Position numbers and translations under genes: made by a program. Under the pieces are notes generated by a model. That model had not been told where the DNA came from and ran no database searches. It saw only the letters and a program-made list of their open reading frames with translations. Positions 10,061-17,119 of a stretch of DNA of 37,953 nucleotides are shown here, in pieces; the stretch's first letter is position 1, and every line of letters begins with the position of its first letter. Origin of the DNA: Spirosoma fluviale (lineage in GTDB: Bacteria; Bacteroidota; Bacteroidia; Cytophagales; Spirosomataceae). The stretch covers positions 1-37,953 of the forward strand of contig CAMDSI010000003.1 of assembly GCA_945906915.1 (NCBI GenBank). The letters are read 5' to 3'.

Positions 10061-11028
10061 GTATTGATTCCATCCGCGAAATCGTCGAGGGCTGGATGTT
10101 GACTTTGGCCAAAACCAATATCTAAACCCACTTTACATTGAATTTTTTCCTCGCGCTCCGCAATCCAGGCTAATAAAGAGGGTTCATCTGTATAGCGATG
10201 AACATATAAAACACCTACTGGAGAGACCAAATCCTCGTTTTCTGTCACTAAAAGATTCCCTAAATCAAAATGAGTAATCTGATTCAATAGGAACAGGGTT
10301 CTATGGTATTGAAAATTATTTGAATACTTTGAATGATCTAAAACCCACGTTTCCTTTGTCAATTCATCAAATAAAGGAGTTAAATCATACGCTGCAGGAA
10401 CAGCAATCGTAGAGACATTTCTGCAGCCTAAACCATAATAGGTAAATATATCCTGACCTAAACCTTTAAAATCACCCGCTGTTTCGTTTCCTTTCAAAAC
10501 TGCTAAGGAACTCCTATTCTTACGAATAATATGAGGAATGGTGGAGAAATAGTGGGCAAAATAAGCTCCTGAAAAATCACTACCCGTCGCAATAACAGCC
10601 TCCATGCCTTGTAAACGATCAATTACATAGATAGGGAAAGTACTGTCAAATGATTGCATCGCAGACACATACATTTGCATGAGGGCTTTATCTTGCGAAC
10701 TTAATTTCAAATGTGCTTCGTTTCCAGAGGCTAAAACCATTAACACATCATGCATTCCAACAGCGGGTAAATTACCGGCTAAAACAATTCCAACCTTTTT
10801 AGGGTGTGCCGTCTGTGAGGGATGCTTTACATAAAATTCCTCCCAGGCTTTGACAGAAAAAAACTGCTCTTCTATTGCCTGCATGGCATGCCGAACTAAT
10901 GATTCAGAAAACCAAGGATTCTCATTTATGGATCTTTCTATAAATAGTTCTATTTTATCTCGATTTGATTCATCCGTAAAATAGTTTTTCAAGAAAGTAA
11001 TAAGCTGTAAAAAGGAAGCCTTTGGCAT
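10027..11028 (-). CDS. LuxC-like acyl-CoA reductase
   Basis: A 333-residue protein of the LuxC / aldehyde-dehydrogenase-like acyl-CoA reductase group. The segment VGIVLAGNLPAVGMHDVLMVLASGNEAHLKLSSQD is typical, and a conserved Cys lies in YYGLGCRNVST, the expected acyl-enzyme nucleophile. No luminescence genes are present. In Bacteroidota this gene is commonly found next to a dicluster ferredoxin, as here (divergent, 112 bp between starts). Its real substrate in these bacteria is not established. The gene overlaps the PAP2 gene at the 3' ends by 34 bp. Confidence 0.87.
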   Translation of the reverse strand: MPKASFLQLITFLKNYFTDESNRDKIELFIERSINENPWFSESLVRHAMQAIEEQFFSVKAWEEFYVKHPSQTAHPKKVGIVLAGNLPAVGMHDVLMVLASGNEAHLKLSSQDKALMQMYVSAMQSFDSTFPIYVIDRLQGMEAVIATGSDFSGAYFAHYFSTIPHIIRKNRSSLAVLKGNETAGDFKGLGQDIFTYYGLGCRNVSTIAVPAAYDLTPLFDELTKETWVLDHSKYSNNFQYHRTLFLLNQITHFDLGNLLVTENEDLVSPVGVLYVHRYTDEPSLLAWIAEREEKIQCKVGLDIGFGQSQHPALDDFADGINTYDFLVNLKKT

Positions 11029-11140
11029 ATTATAATAGATTTTACCTCACAAAGGTCGAAAATTTTTCGGTTAGTCCATATAAATTATATACTATTCAAA
11101 TTTATGTTCGTAAATTGCACAATCAAACAAAAACATTGGT

Positions 11141-11488
11141 ATGGCGATTATCATAACTGACGAATGTATTAACTGTGGGGCTTGTGAACCAGAATGCCCT
11201 AACACAGCTATTTATGAAGGTGGTGTAGAATGGACTTGGGGCGGTGGCACTTCTTTAACAGAAATTGAATTAGAAGACGGATCTTCAATGGATGCAAAAA
11301 CTCCTGTGGAGCCCGTTTCAGAGGAATTTTATTATATCGTTCCAGATAAATGTACGGAGTGCACTGGTTTCCATGAGGAACCACAATGTGCTGCAGTTTG
11401 TCCAGTGGATTGCTGTGTGCCTGATCCTGATCGCGTAGAAGATACTGATACGTTACAAGCGAAGAAAGCATGGTTGCATGCGGAATAA
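11141..11488 (+). CDS. 4Fe-4S dicluster ferredoxin
   Basis: A 115-residue small iron-sulfur protein. The first cluster motif is CINCGACEPECP near the N-terminus. The second is CTECTGFHEEPQCAAVCPVDCC, with a longer spacer between the first Cys residues, as in Allochromatium-type 2[4Fe-4S] ferredoxins. It is cytoplasmic and acts as an electron carrier with an unknown partner. It is divergent from the LuxC-like reductase, an arrangement recurrent in Bacteroidota that suggests a functional link. A hairpin overlaps the stop codon and a strong UUCG-loop terminator follows at 11548. Confidence 0.95.
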   Translation: MAIIITDECINCGACEPECPNTAIYEGGVEWTWGGGTSLTEIELEDGSSMDAKTPVEPVSEEFYYIVPDKCTECTGFHEEPQCAAVCPVDCCVPDPDRVEDTDTLQAKKAWLHAE

Positions 11489-11511
11489 ATTTTAAGCTTT
11501 GCTTAAAATTT
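11487..11511 (+). terminator. Hairpin overlapping the ferredoxin stop codon
   Basis: A perfect 11-bp stem, AAATTTTAAGC / GCTTAAAATTT, with a TTT loop begins within the TAA stop codon. It is A/T-rich, so it is a weak terminator on its own. It may cooperate with the next hairpin or protect the mRNA 3' end. Confidence 0.45.
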
Positions 11512-11544
11512 AAAGCATAAAGCATAGAGCATAAAGAATAGATT
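11510..11544. repeat. Degenerate heptamer tandem array, left arm
   Basis: Five consecutive 7-bp units of consensus ATAAAGC (variants such as ATAGAGC and ATAAAGA). This arm is imperfectly complementary (about 28 of 35 positions) to the array at 11613-11654, so the two could form a long stem around the terminator hairpin at 11548-11567. Confidence 0.75.
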
Positions 11545-11547
11545 TAG

Positions 11548-11571
11548 AATGGGGCTTCGGCCCCATTTTTT
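11548..11571 (+). terminator. Ferredoxin terminator with UUCG tetraloop
   Basis: AATGGGGC - TTCG - GCCCCATT forms an 8-bp stem closed by a stable UUCG tetraloop, followed by TTTTTT. It ends the ferredoxin transcript. It is embedded between the two heptamer arrays. Confidence 0.9.
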
Positions 11572-11594
11572 ATGTCCAAACATTTCATGAGGCC

Positions 11595-11608
11595 ATCGCC
11601 TAGGCGAT
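11595..11608. other. 14-bp perfect palindrome
   Basis: ATCGCCTAGGCGAT is a perfect palindrome centred on CTAG. It lies between the terminator and the right heptamer array in non-coding DNA. Function unknown. It could be a protein-binding site or the remnant of another hairpin. Confidence 0.5.
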
Positions 11609-11612
11609 TCGA

Positions 11613-11654
11613 GCTTTATGCTCTATGCTCTATGCTTTGTGCTTTATTCTTTAA
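11613..11654. repeat. Degenerate heptamer tandem array, right arm
   Basis: Six consecutive 7-bp units of consensus GCTTTAT / GCTCTAT, the reverse complement of the left-arm unit. The phase is strict over 42 bp, with 0-3 substitutions per unit. Confidence 0.8.
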
Positions 11655-11658
11655 AAAA

Positions 11659-11692
11659 GACTACTGACTAGCGGCTAACGTCTAACTACCGA
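11659..11692. repeat. Second heptamer family array (GACTAAC-like)
   Basis: Four and a half 7-bp units related to GACTAAC (GACTACT, GACTAGC, GGCTAAC, GTCTAAC). The array starts 4 nt past the previous one and is out of phase with it. The unit is different but keeps a CTA core at the same place. Confidence 0.6.
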
Positions 11693-11700
11693 TATTTATA

Positions 11701-11856
11701 CTTTTTCAAGATTTTAAAAATTAAGTTTGAATTTGAACTCATTTATTCTTCATTTTTGCAAAATCATTAAATATTAGTTTAATTTTTACCTCATTTTTAC
11801 TATTTTTTTGCAAAAAGATTAAAAATAGGTTAAATTTTTATCTTAAATATTTGGAA
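11701..11856 (+). repeat. Three degenerate ~52-bp direct repeats upstream of the porin-amt promoter
   Basis: The copies start at about 11701, 11753 and 11805. Copies 2 and 3 match at 32 of 39 aligned positions (TTTTTGCAAAA, then about 14 nt, then a GTTWAATTTTTAYCT-like block). Copy 1 is clearly recognisable only in its second half (AGTTTGAATTTGAACTCATT against AGTTTAATTTTTACCTCATT). The 52-bp period is about five DNA helical turns, so equivalent points face the same side. The last copy ends at the -33 box. This layout suits repeated binding sites of a transcription regulator of the ammonium operon, which is an inference. Confidence 0.6.
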
Positions 11857-11881
11857 TATATAAATTTAGCCTACATCTTTG
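11850..11881 (+). promoter_or_regulatory. Candidate promoter of the porin-amt operon
   Basis: A TTTG -33 box (11850-11853), a 20-nt spacer and CATCTTTG (11874-11881) match the Bacteroidota TTTG / TAnnTTTG promoter with one mismatch in the -7 box. Transcription would begin about 35 nt before the porin ATG. Confidence 0.55.
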
Positions 11882-11922
11882 ATTCGTAATCAAGCATTTT
11901 TTACTCTTAAACAATCTCCCAA

Positions 11923-13065
11923 ATGAAAAAAACTATCCTAACAGCCATTTTCGCCGCAACAGCATTTTGTGGATTTTCCCAAGAAAAAGAAGCCGAAGCT
12001 CCTAAGTTTTCTTTTTCGGGTTACATTGATTCATACTATATGTTGAATTTCAATAGCCCAACTAGTAGAAGCAATTTAGGTGCCTCTGGATACGAAAGAG
12101 CTTTCGATCAGAAGTCAAATCAATTTTCTTTAGGACTTGTTCAAACGAAATTTGGGTACGCAACTAAATCAGCTGATGTAGTTGTGGATTTAACATTTGG
12201 ACCTAACGCAGACTTAGGTCAGTACGGAAACGTTATCGGACCATTGGGTGCGGGAAAAGCAAGTACGGCTTTGGCCATCAAACAAGCTTACTTTAACTGG
12301 AAAGCAAGCGACAAATTTACCTTAACAGTAGGCCAATTCGGAACCCACATCGGATACGAAGTAATCGATGCTCCTATCAACTACAACTATTCACTTTCTA
12401 ACCTGTTCAATAATGGTCCGTTCTACCACATCGGAGCAAAAGCGAATTATGCCTTCTCTGACAAATTTTCTGCCATGGTTGGATTAGTCAACAATGTGGA
12501 TAATTTAAATGACAATAATGCTTCTAAAGGTTTTATCTATCAAGTTTTCACCTCGCCTGTAGCCGGATGGAACCTATATGTTAATGGAATCAGCTCGAAT
12601 GAATCTGCTCCCTTAGCTAGCGGTAAAGATGATACTGGCAGCTATAACTTATTGGATTTAACAACATCTTACCAAATCACTCCTAAGTATTTATTAGGCG
12701 TAAATGCAGCATACGGAACACAAACTGGTGATTTCCAAGGAGGCGGATCTGTAGGAAATAGCAAATCATGGGGTGGAGTGGCTTTATACTCTAACTATGC
12801 ATTCACTGATAAATTTAGCTTAGGTGGTCGCTACGAAGTATTCGATAACACATCTGGTGCTCGTGCTTTACGTAAAGCGGATGGTACTGGAACTGATGTT
12901 AGTTCTCTTACCCTAACGGCTACATTCACAGCTGCAGAAGGCCATTTATTGATCAAACCAGAATTACGCACTGATTCTTACCATTCCACTCAATTCGTAG
13001 ACGGTGATGGAAAAAATCAAAAATCTCAAACAACCTTAGGATTGCACTTCATCTATAAGTTTTAA
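11923..13065 (+). CDS. Outer-membrane beta-barrel porin (BBP2-like), ammonium operon
   Basis: A 380-residue protein with a clear signal peptide (MKKTILTAIFAATAFCGFSQ). It then shows alternating beta-strand sequence and ends in aromatic YKF, typical of outer-membrane barrels. Segments such as FSFSGYIDSYYMLNFN, KQAYFNWKASDKFTLTVGQFGTHIGYE and NNGPFYHIGAKANYAFSDKFSAMVG fit the BBP2-type porins of Bacteroidota. It is 26 nt upstream of the ammonium channel gene and evidently co-transcribed, so I infer that it lets ammonium or small nitrogen compounds cross the outer membrane. The long repeat-bearing leader region at 11701-11856 suggests strong regulation, presumably by nitrogen status. Confidence 0.87.
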   Translation: MKKTILTAIFAATAFCGFSQEKEAEAPKFSFSGYIDSYYMLNFNSPTSRSNLGASGYERAFDQKSNQFSLGLVQTKFGYATKSADVVVDLTFGPNADLGQYGNVIGPLGAGKASTALAIKQAYFNWKASDKFTLTVGQFGTHIGYEVIDAPINYNYSLSNLFNNGPFYHIGAKANYAFSDKFSAMVGLVNNVDNLNDNNASKGFIYQVFTSPVAGWNLYVNGISSNESAPLASGKDDTGSYNLLDLTTSYQITPKYLLGVNAAYGTQTGDFQGGGSVGNSKSWGGVALYSNYAFTDKFSLGGRYEVFDNTSGARALRKADGTGTDVSSLTLTATFTAAEGHLLIKPELRTDSYHSTQFVDGDGKNQKSQTTLGLHFIYKF

Positions 13066-13091
13066 TTTATTCACACTTAACATTTAATAAT

Positions 13092-14438
13092 ATGACGAAT
13101 CAAAAACCAACCTGGATCCCGTTATTAGTTTTATTAGGAATAGCAGTCCTTGCCTTATTCACCACTTCTGTTCCTGGAGCGATTCCTACAGAAGGTTTAG
13201 ACACAGGTGATACGGCCTGGATGATTGTAGCCTCTGGCTTAGTACTTTTAATGACACCTGGATTAGCGTATTTCTATGGTGGAATGGTTAATCACAAGAA
13301 TGTAATCTCTACTATGTTGCAATCTTTCATTGCCATGGGAGTAATTTCCGTGATTTGGATTGTATTCGGTTTCTCTTTAGCGTTTGGCGACTCTTTAGGT
13401 GGCTGGATCGGAGACCCTAGAAGTTTCTTTATGTTCAATGGTGTATTTGATCACAAATTATCTTTAGGATCTTCAGATCAATTAAAGTTCACGATTCCTT
13501 TTGCTTTGTTTGCTTTTTTCCAAATGAAGTTTGCAGTTATCACGCCAGCGCTTATCTCTGGAGCTTTAGCAGAACGTATAAACTTCCGTGCCTTCGTTTT
13601 ATTCATGGTCCTTTTCTGTATAGCGGTTTACGCTCCATTAGCACACTGGACATGGCATCCAGATGGATTCTTATTCAACTTAGGTGTATTGGATTTTGCT
13701 GGGGGAACAGTTGTTCACATGTCTGCTGGTTGGGCAGCATTAGCGGGTGCTTTATACTTACGTCGCCGTAAGTCTCATATCGAGTCTAATATCTTGCCTC
13801 CAGCTAACATTCCTTATGTATTATTAGGAACAGGTCTATTGTGGTTCGGATGGTTTGGTTTTAACGCAGGTTCTGCGGTAGGAGCAAATGGATTAGCTGT
13901 AACGGCTTTCGCAACTACACACGTAGCTGCCGCTGCTGCTGGTTTATCTTGGATCTTATTTGATGTAACTCGTGGCAAGAAAGTATCTGCCTTGGGTTTC
14001 TGTATCGGTGCGGTAGTAGGTTTAGTAGCTATTACACCAGCGTCAGGTTTCGTGACTGTTCCTGTAGCGATTTTCATTGGAGTGGTTGCTGCGATCGTTT
14101 CTAACATGGCCGCACACTGGAGAGCAAGCTCTAACTTAGATGATACATTAGACGTATTCGCTTGCCACGGTATTGGTGGAATGGTAGGTATGTTAATGAC
14201 TGGTATCTTCGCAACCTCTGCTGTTAACGCAGCAGTAGTAGAGCAAGGCTTGTTCTACGGAGAAACCTCTTTATTCTTAAAGCACTTATTAGCTTTAGCA
14301 ATCGTTTCGGCCTTTGCTTTTGGCGCATCTTATATCCTTTTAGTTATCACGGACAAAATTATTCCATTACGTGTAAACGAGGAAGAAGAAAGATTAGGTT
14401 TGGATATTTCTCAACACGACGAGTCGTTAGCAAAATAA
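13092..14438 (+). CDS. amt: Ammonium transporter Amt
   Basis: A 448-residue Amt/MEP/Rh channel with 11 or more membrane segments plus an extra N-terminal hydrophobic stretch (residues 9-28). Family signatures are DTAWMIVASGLVLLMTPGLAYFYGGMV at the start and the twin pore histidines H209 (GGTVVHMSAGW) and H359 (DVFACHGIGG). It conducts NH4+/NH3 across the inner membrane. It follows the porin gene. No glnK (PII) gene is adjacent, which is unusual because amt is often linked to glnK. A series of hairpins begins 15 nt after its stop. Confidence 0.97.
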   Translation: MTNQKPTWIPLLVLLGIAVLALFTTSVPGAIPTEGLDTGDTAWMIVASGLVLLMTPGLAYFYGGMVNHKNVISTMLQSFIAMGVISVIWIVFGFSLAFGDSLGGWIGDPRSFFMFNGVFDHKLSLGSSDQLKFTIPFALFAFFQMKFAVITPALISGALAERINFRAFVLFMVLFCIAVYAPLAHWTWHPDGFLFNLGVLDFAGGTVVHMSAGWAALAGALYLRRRKSHIESNILPPANIPYVLLGTGLLWFGWFGFNAGSAVGANGLAVTAFATTHVAAAAAGLSWILFDVTRGKKVSALGFCIGAVVGLVAITPASGFVTVPVAIFIGVVAAIVSNMAAHWRASSNLDDTLDVFACHGIGGMVGMLMTGIFATSAVNAAVVEQGLFYGETSLFLKHLLALAIVSAFAFGASYILLVITDKIIPLRVNEEEERLGLDISQHDESLAK

Positions 14439-14453
14439 TTCAACACAGCTGAG

Positions 14454-14483
14454 CCGCAAGTAATGGTTCTTGTGGTTTTGTTT
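14454..14483 (+). terminator. amt terminator 1
   Basis: CCGCAAG pairs with CTTGTGG (7 bp, one G-U) across an 8-nt loop, followed by TTTTGTTT. It begins 15 nt past the amt stop. Confidence 0.65.
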
Positions 14484-14489
14484 CAATCA

Positions 14490-14522
14490 AAAAGTCGGAG
14501 GCTACTAGCTTTCGACTTTTTT
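14490..14522 (+). terminator. amt terminator 2
   Basis: AAAAGTCG / CGACTTTT stem (8 bp, 15-nt loop), with the T-run continuing past the stem. The A-run on the other side lets it also act on the minus strand. Confidence 0.65.
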
Positions 14523-14551
14523 GTTTAGCGCCTGCGGCGCTAAACAAAAAA
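14517..14551. terminator. Long perfect hairpin, possible bidirectional terminator
   Basis: A 16-bp perfect inverted repeat with a TGC loop and a GC-rich head (TTTAGCGCC / GGCGCTAAA) has six T/A pairs at the base. It shares its T-run with the preceding hairpin, so the two structures are mutually exclusive. Confidence 0.6.
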
Positions 14552-14553
14552 AA

Positions 14554-14581
14554 GATAAGAGATAAGAGTGTATAGAGTAGA
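14554..14581. repeat. Heptamer tandem array (GATAAGA-like), left arm
   Basis: Four 7-bp units (GATAAGA twice, then GTGTATA and GAGTAGA). The last 11 bases, TATAGAGTAGA (14571-14581), are an exact inverted repeat of 14628-14638 in the right array. Confidence 0.6.
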
Positions 14582-14582
14582 A

Positions 14583-14604
14583 ATAAAAAAAGGGCTAACG
14601 CCCC
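14583..14604 (-). terminator. mtaB terminator
   Basis: On the minus strand GGGC - GTTA - GCCC is followed by a T-run interrupted once. It lies about 37 nt past the mtaB stop and is enclosed by the two heptamer arrays, exactly as the ferredoxin terminator is at 11.5 kb. Confidence 0.75.
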
Positions 14605-14610
14605 ATCTAT

Positions 14611-14659
14611 ATCTATAATCTATAATCTCTACTCTATAATCTATACTCTCTCTTCTATA
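14611..14659. repeat. Heptamer tandem array (ATCTATA-like), right arm, running into mtaB
   Basis: Seven strictly phased 7-bp units, consensus ATCTATA, preceded by a partial unit. The last 19 bp (14641-14659) lie inside mtaB, so the array supplies its TAG stop codon and the final residues IEERV. Confidence 0.78.
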
Positions 14660-15960
14660 ACCACCCCCAGCATCTCACCCGTCTCATTCAAAGATTTATA
14701 TCTAACCTGTTGAACCGTATTAATCTGTAAAGGATCGAAAGGAACCACGACACGAACGTAATTCTCAGAAAAACCTTCCATAGTTCCTGGAGTAGCCGAT
14801 TCTTCAAATAACACTTTTCCTTTTAACCCTGATTGTGATTCATAAAATGCACGACGCTTTTTATCGGAGAGAATATGCAACATCTTAGATCGCTCAGCTT
14901 TTTGCATGCCATCTACTTTGGGCTTCATATCTACCGCATAGGTATTAGGTCGCTCAGAATAGGGGAAAACATGTAAATAAGAGATATCTAATGAATTTAG
15001 GAATTCGTAGGTCTCTAAAAACAATTCAGGAGTTTCACCGGGATGACCCACGATTACGTCTACACCAATACAAGCGGAAGGCATAACTGATTTAATGGAG
15101 GAAACACGATCCACATATAATTCACGTTGGTAGCGACGCTTCATTAACCGCAACACCGTATTAGATCCAGACTGCAAGGGAATATGAAAATGGGGGACAA
15201 ACTTAGACGACGCGCCTAAATAGGCAATCATTTCAGATGTCAATAAATTAGGCTCGATAGAGGAAATGCGGAATCTCTGTATAGACGATTTTTCTTCGAT
15301 GGCTTGTACCAGCTGAAAGAATGTCTCTACTCGTTTTCCATTTTGAATGCCAAAATCACCAATATTCACTCCGGTAAGGACAATTTCCTTTACCTCTTTG
15401 GCAGAAATCTCCTCTATTAAACCCAAAACCTTTTCAATCGTATCGGAACGAGACTGCCCCCGAGCCAAAGGTATCGTACAATAGGAACAAGGATAATCAC
15501 AGCCATCCTGCACCTTTAAAAATGTACGCGTACGGTCATTAACCGAATAGGAGGCATGATAATCTAAATCGTAGCGAATTTCTGAGGCAATCAACTTAGG
15601 CAAAGTTGAAGAAGCACGATTTAAATAGGGGGGGATTAATTCCGGTAATTGAAATTTTTCGTTTGCCCCTAAAACTAAATCGACACCTGGAATGGCTGCA
15701 ATTTCATCAGGCTTTAATTGCGCATAACAGCCAATTATAACAACAGTCGATGAGGGATTAGCTTTTTTAGCTTCCCGAACCACTTTCTTACACTTCTTAT
15801 CTGCTTGTTCGGTAACACTGCAGGTATTAATCACAAATAAATCCGGCTGATCTTGAAATTCAGTACGAACAAAACCTAAAGGCTCTAAAGACCGAGCGAT
15901 AGAGCTAGATTCTGCAAAATTTAACTTGCAACCTAATGTGTAAAATGCGACTTTTTTCAT
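14641..15960 (-). CDS. mtaB: tRNA (N6-threonylcarbamoyladenosine(37)-C2)-methylthiotransferase MtaB
   Basis: A 439-residue radical-SAM methylthiotransferase. The N-terminal UPF0004 domain has KKVAFYTLGCKLNFAESSS, NTCSVTEQADKKC and IIGCYAQ, the three cluster cysteines. The radical-SAM motif is CDYPCSYCTIPLARG. The GCKLN form rather than GCQMN points to MtaB over MiaB. It converts t6A37 to ms2t6A37 in tRNAs. I place the start at 15960 (MKKVAFYTLGC) because the 10 residues further upstream would lie across the promoter box and are not family-like. The last codons and stop are formed by a heptamer array. Confidence 0.93.
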   Translation of the reverse strand: MKKVAFYTLGCKLNFAESSSIARSLEPLGFVRTEFQDQPDLFVINTCSVTEQADKKCKKVVREAKKANPSSTVVIIGCYAQLKPDEIAAIPGVDLVLGANEKFQLPELIPPYLNRASSTLPKLIASEIRYDLDYHASYSVNDRTRTFLKVQDGCDYPCSYCTIPLARGQSRSDTIEKVLGLIEEISAKEVKEIVLTGVNIGDFGIQNGKRVETFFQLVQAIEEKSSIQRFRISSIEPNLLTSEMIAYLGASSKFVPHFHIPLQSGSNTVLRLMKRRYQRELYVDRVSSIKSVMPSACIGVDVIVGHPGETPELFLETYEFLNSLDISYLHVFPYSERPNTYAVDMKPKVDGMQKAERSKMLHILSDKKRRAFYESQSGLKGKVLFEESATPGTMEGFSENYVRVVVPFDPLQINTVQQVRYKSLNETGEMLGVVIEERV

Positions 15961-15984
15961 ACCTGAAATCAGGTGACAAAGGTA
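15961..15984 (-). promoter_or_regulatory. mtaB -7 box with a palindrome abutting the start codon
   Basis: On the minus strand TACCTTTG (15977-15984) is a full TAnnTTTG match. ACCTGAAATCAGGT (15961-15974), with 6-bp perfect arms, touches the ATG. Transcription would begin inside or just before the palindrome, giving a leader of about 10 nt or less. No matching -33 box was found. The palindrome could be an operator or an RNA hairpin. Confidence 0.45.
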
Positions 15985-15992
15985 AAACAAAA

Positions 15993-16012
15993 ATGGCGGG
16001 AAAACCCGCCAT
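15993..16012 (-). terminator. Terminator of the type II glutamine synthetase gene
   Basis: ATGGCGGG - AAAA - CCCGCCAT is an 8-bp perfect stem. On the minus strand it is followed by TTTTGTTTT. It lies 37 nt past the stop codon at 16050. Confidence 0.9.
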
Positions 16013-16049
16013 CTTATCTATAAAAGTATATAAATGCTTAATAAATGTA

Positions 16050-17063
16050 TTATACTTTGGCTGTTTTAACCGTCTTGATAATACGAGCAGCCACTTTATA
16101 TGGATCTGCCGCTGAGTTCGGACGACGATCTTCTAACCAACCTTTCCATCCTTTTTCTACTGCTGCGATAGGAATACGAATAGAGGCTCCACGATCTGAA
16201 ATTCCATAAGAGAAATCATGGATAGAAGCGGTTTCGTGCTTTCCGGTTAAACGCATGTGATTGTCAGCACCATATACTTCGATGTGTTCTTTCACAAACG
16301 GAGCGAATGATTGACAAATAACGTCATATGCACCCTTATTTCCTGCTGTACGTAAAATGGTATTAGAGAAGTTAGCATGCATACCTGATCCATTCCAATC
16401 TAATTCACCTAAAGGCTTGCAATGCCAGTTAATCGCAACACCATATTTCTCGCCTAAACGCTCTAAAATATAACGACCTAACCAAATTTCATCACCTGCT
16501 TGTTTCGCTCCTTTAGCAAACATTTGGAATTCCCATTGTCCGGCAGCTACTTCCGCGTTAATACCTTCAATATTTAAACCTGCATCAATGCATAAATCTA
16601 AATGCTCTTCAATAATCTCACGACCGTACGCATTTTTTGCACCTACTGAACAGTAGTAAGGTCCTTGTGGCTCAGGATATCCATTTGCTGGAAAACCTAG
16701 AGGCTTATTGGTTTCTGGATCCCAAAGGAAATACTCTTGCTCAAATCCAAACCAGAAATCATTATCATCATCTTCAATTGTTGCACGACCATTAGACTCA
16801 TGAGGAGTACCATCAGCATTCAGAACTTCACACATAACTAAATAACCATCACGACGAGCTGGATCAGGACAAACATAAACCGGCTTTAGTAAGCAGTCAG
16901 ATGAACCTCCTTCGGCTTGTAGAGTAGAAGAACCATCGAAGGACCACATATCTAGGTCTTCTAATTTTCCACTAAAATTATTTTCAATTTTAGTCTTAGA
17001 ACGCAAACTTTGAGTTGGCTTGTAGCCATCTAACCAAATGTACTCTAATTTTGATTTAGCCAT
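16050..17063 (-). CDS. Glutamine synthetase type II (GSII, eukaryote-like)
   Basis: A 337-residue short glutamine synthetase: KLEYIWLDGYKPTQSLRSKT at the start, FWFGFEQEYFLWD (metal-binding Glu pair), INAEVAAGQWEFQM, NGSGMHANFS, DNHMRLTGKHETASIHDFSYGISDRGASIRIP and EDRRPNSAADPY. The length and motifs fit the GSII family known mainly from eukaryotes and some bacteria. The adenylylation segment of GSI is absent, so control by GlnE is not expected. It makes glutamine from glutamate, NH3 and ATP in the cytoplasm. It is divergent from the type III enzyme at 17306 and has a well-matched promoter at 17087-17119. Confidence 0.93.
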   Translation of the reverse strand: MAKSKLEYIWLDGYKPTQSLRSKTKIENNFSGKLEDLDMWSFDGSSTLQAEGGSSDCLLKPVYVCPDPARRDGYLVMCEVLNADGTPHESNGRATIEDDDNDFWFGFEQEYFLWDPETNKPLGFPANGYPEPQGPYYCSVGAKNAYGREIIEEHLDLCIDAGLNIEGINAEVAAGQWEFQMFAKGAKQAGDEIWLGRYILERLGEKYGVAINWHCKPLGELDWNGSGMHANFSNTILRTAGNKGAYDVICQSFAPFVKEHIEVYGADNHMRLTGKHETASIHDFSYGISDRGASIRIPIAAVEKGWKGWLEDRRPNSAADPYKVAARIIKTVKTAKV

Positions 17064-17086
17064 GATATTTAAACTTGATTTTGGAA

Positions 17087-17119
17087 CAAAAATACTTTTT
17101 TAGGAATTCGTATAACAAA
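17087..17119 (-). promoter_or_regulatory. Promoter of the GSII gene
   Basis: On the minus strand a TTTG -33 box (17116-17119), a 21-nt spacer and TATTTTTG (17087-17094) fully match the Bacteroidota TTTG / TAnnTTTG consensus. The -7 box ends 23 nt before the ATG. This is the best promoter match in the window. Confidence 0.7.

Noticed and set aside
11208..11525. 105-codon minus-strand open frame over the ferredoxin gene
   Set aside because: It is antisense to the ferredoxin, and the product is a His/Leu-rich artefact of the Cys-rich gene and the heptamer array.
11510..11692. CRISPR array
   Set aside because: The repeats are 7 bp and directly adjacent, with no spacers and no cas genes.
14517..14551. 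Insertion-sequence terminal repeats
   Set aside because: The inverted repeats are 3 nt apart, with no transposase anywhere in the window. They are best read as a hairpin.
16023..16058. AAAGTATA / TATACTTT inverted repeat at the GSII 3' end
   Set aside because: The AT-only 8-bp arms are 20 nt apart and one of them is coding. It is likely chance, and the clear terminator is at 15993-16012.
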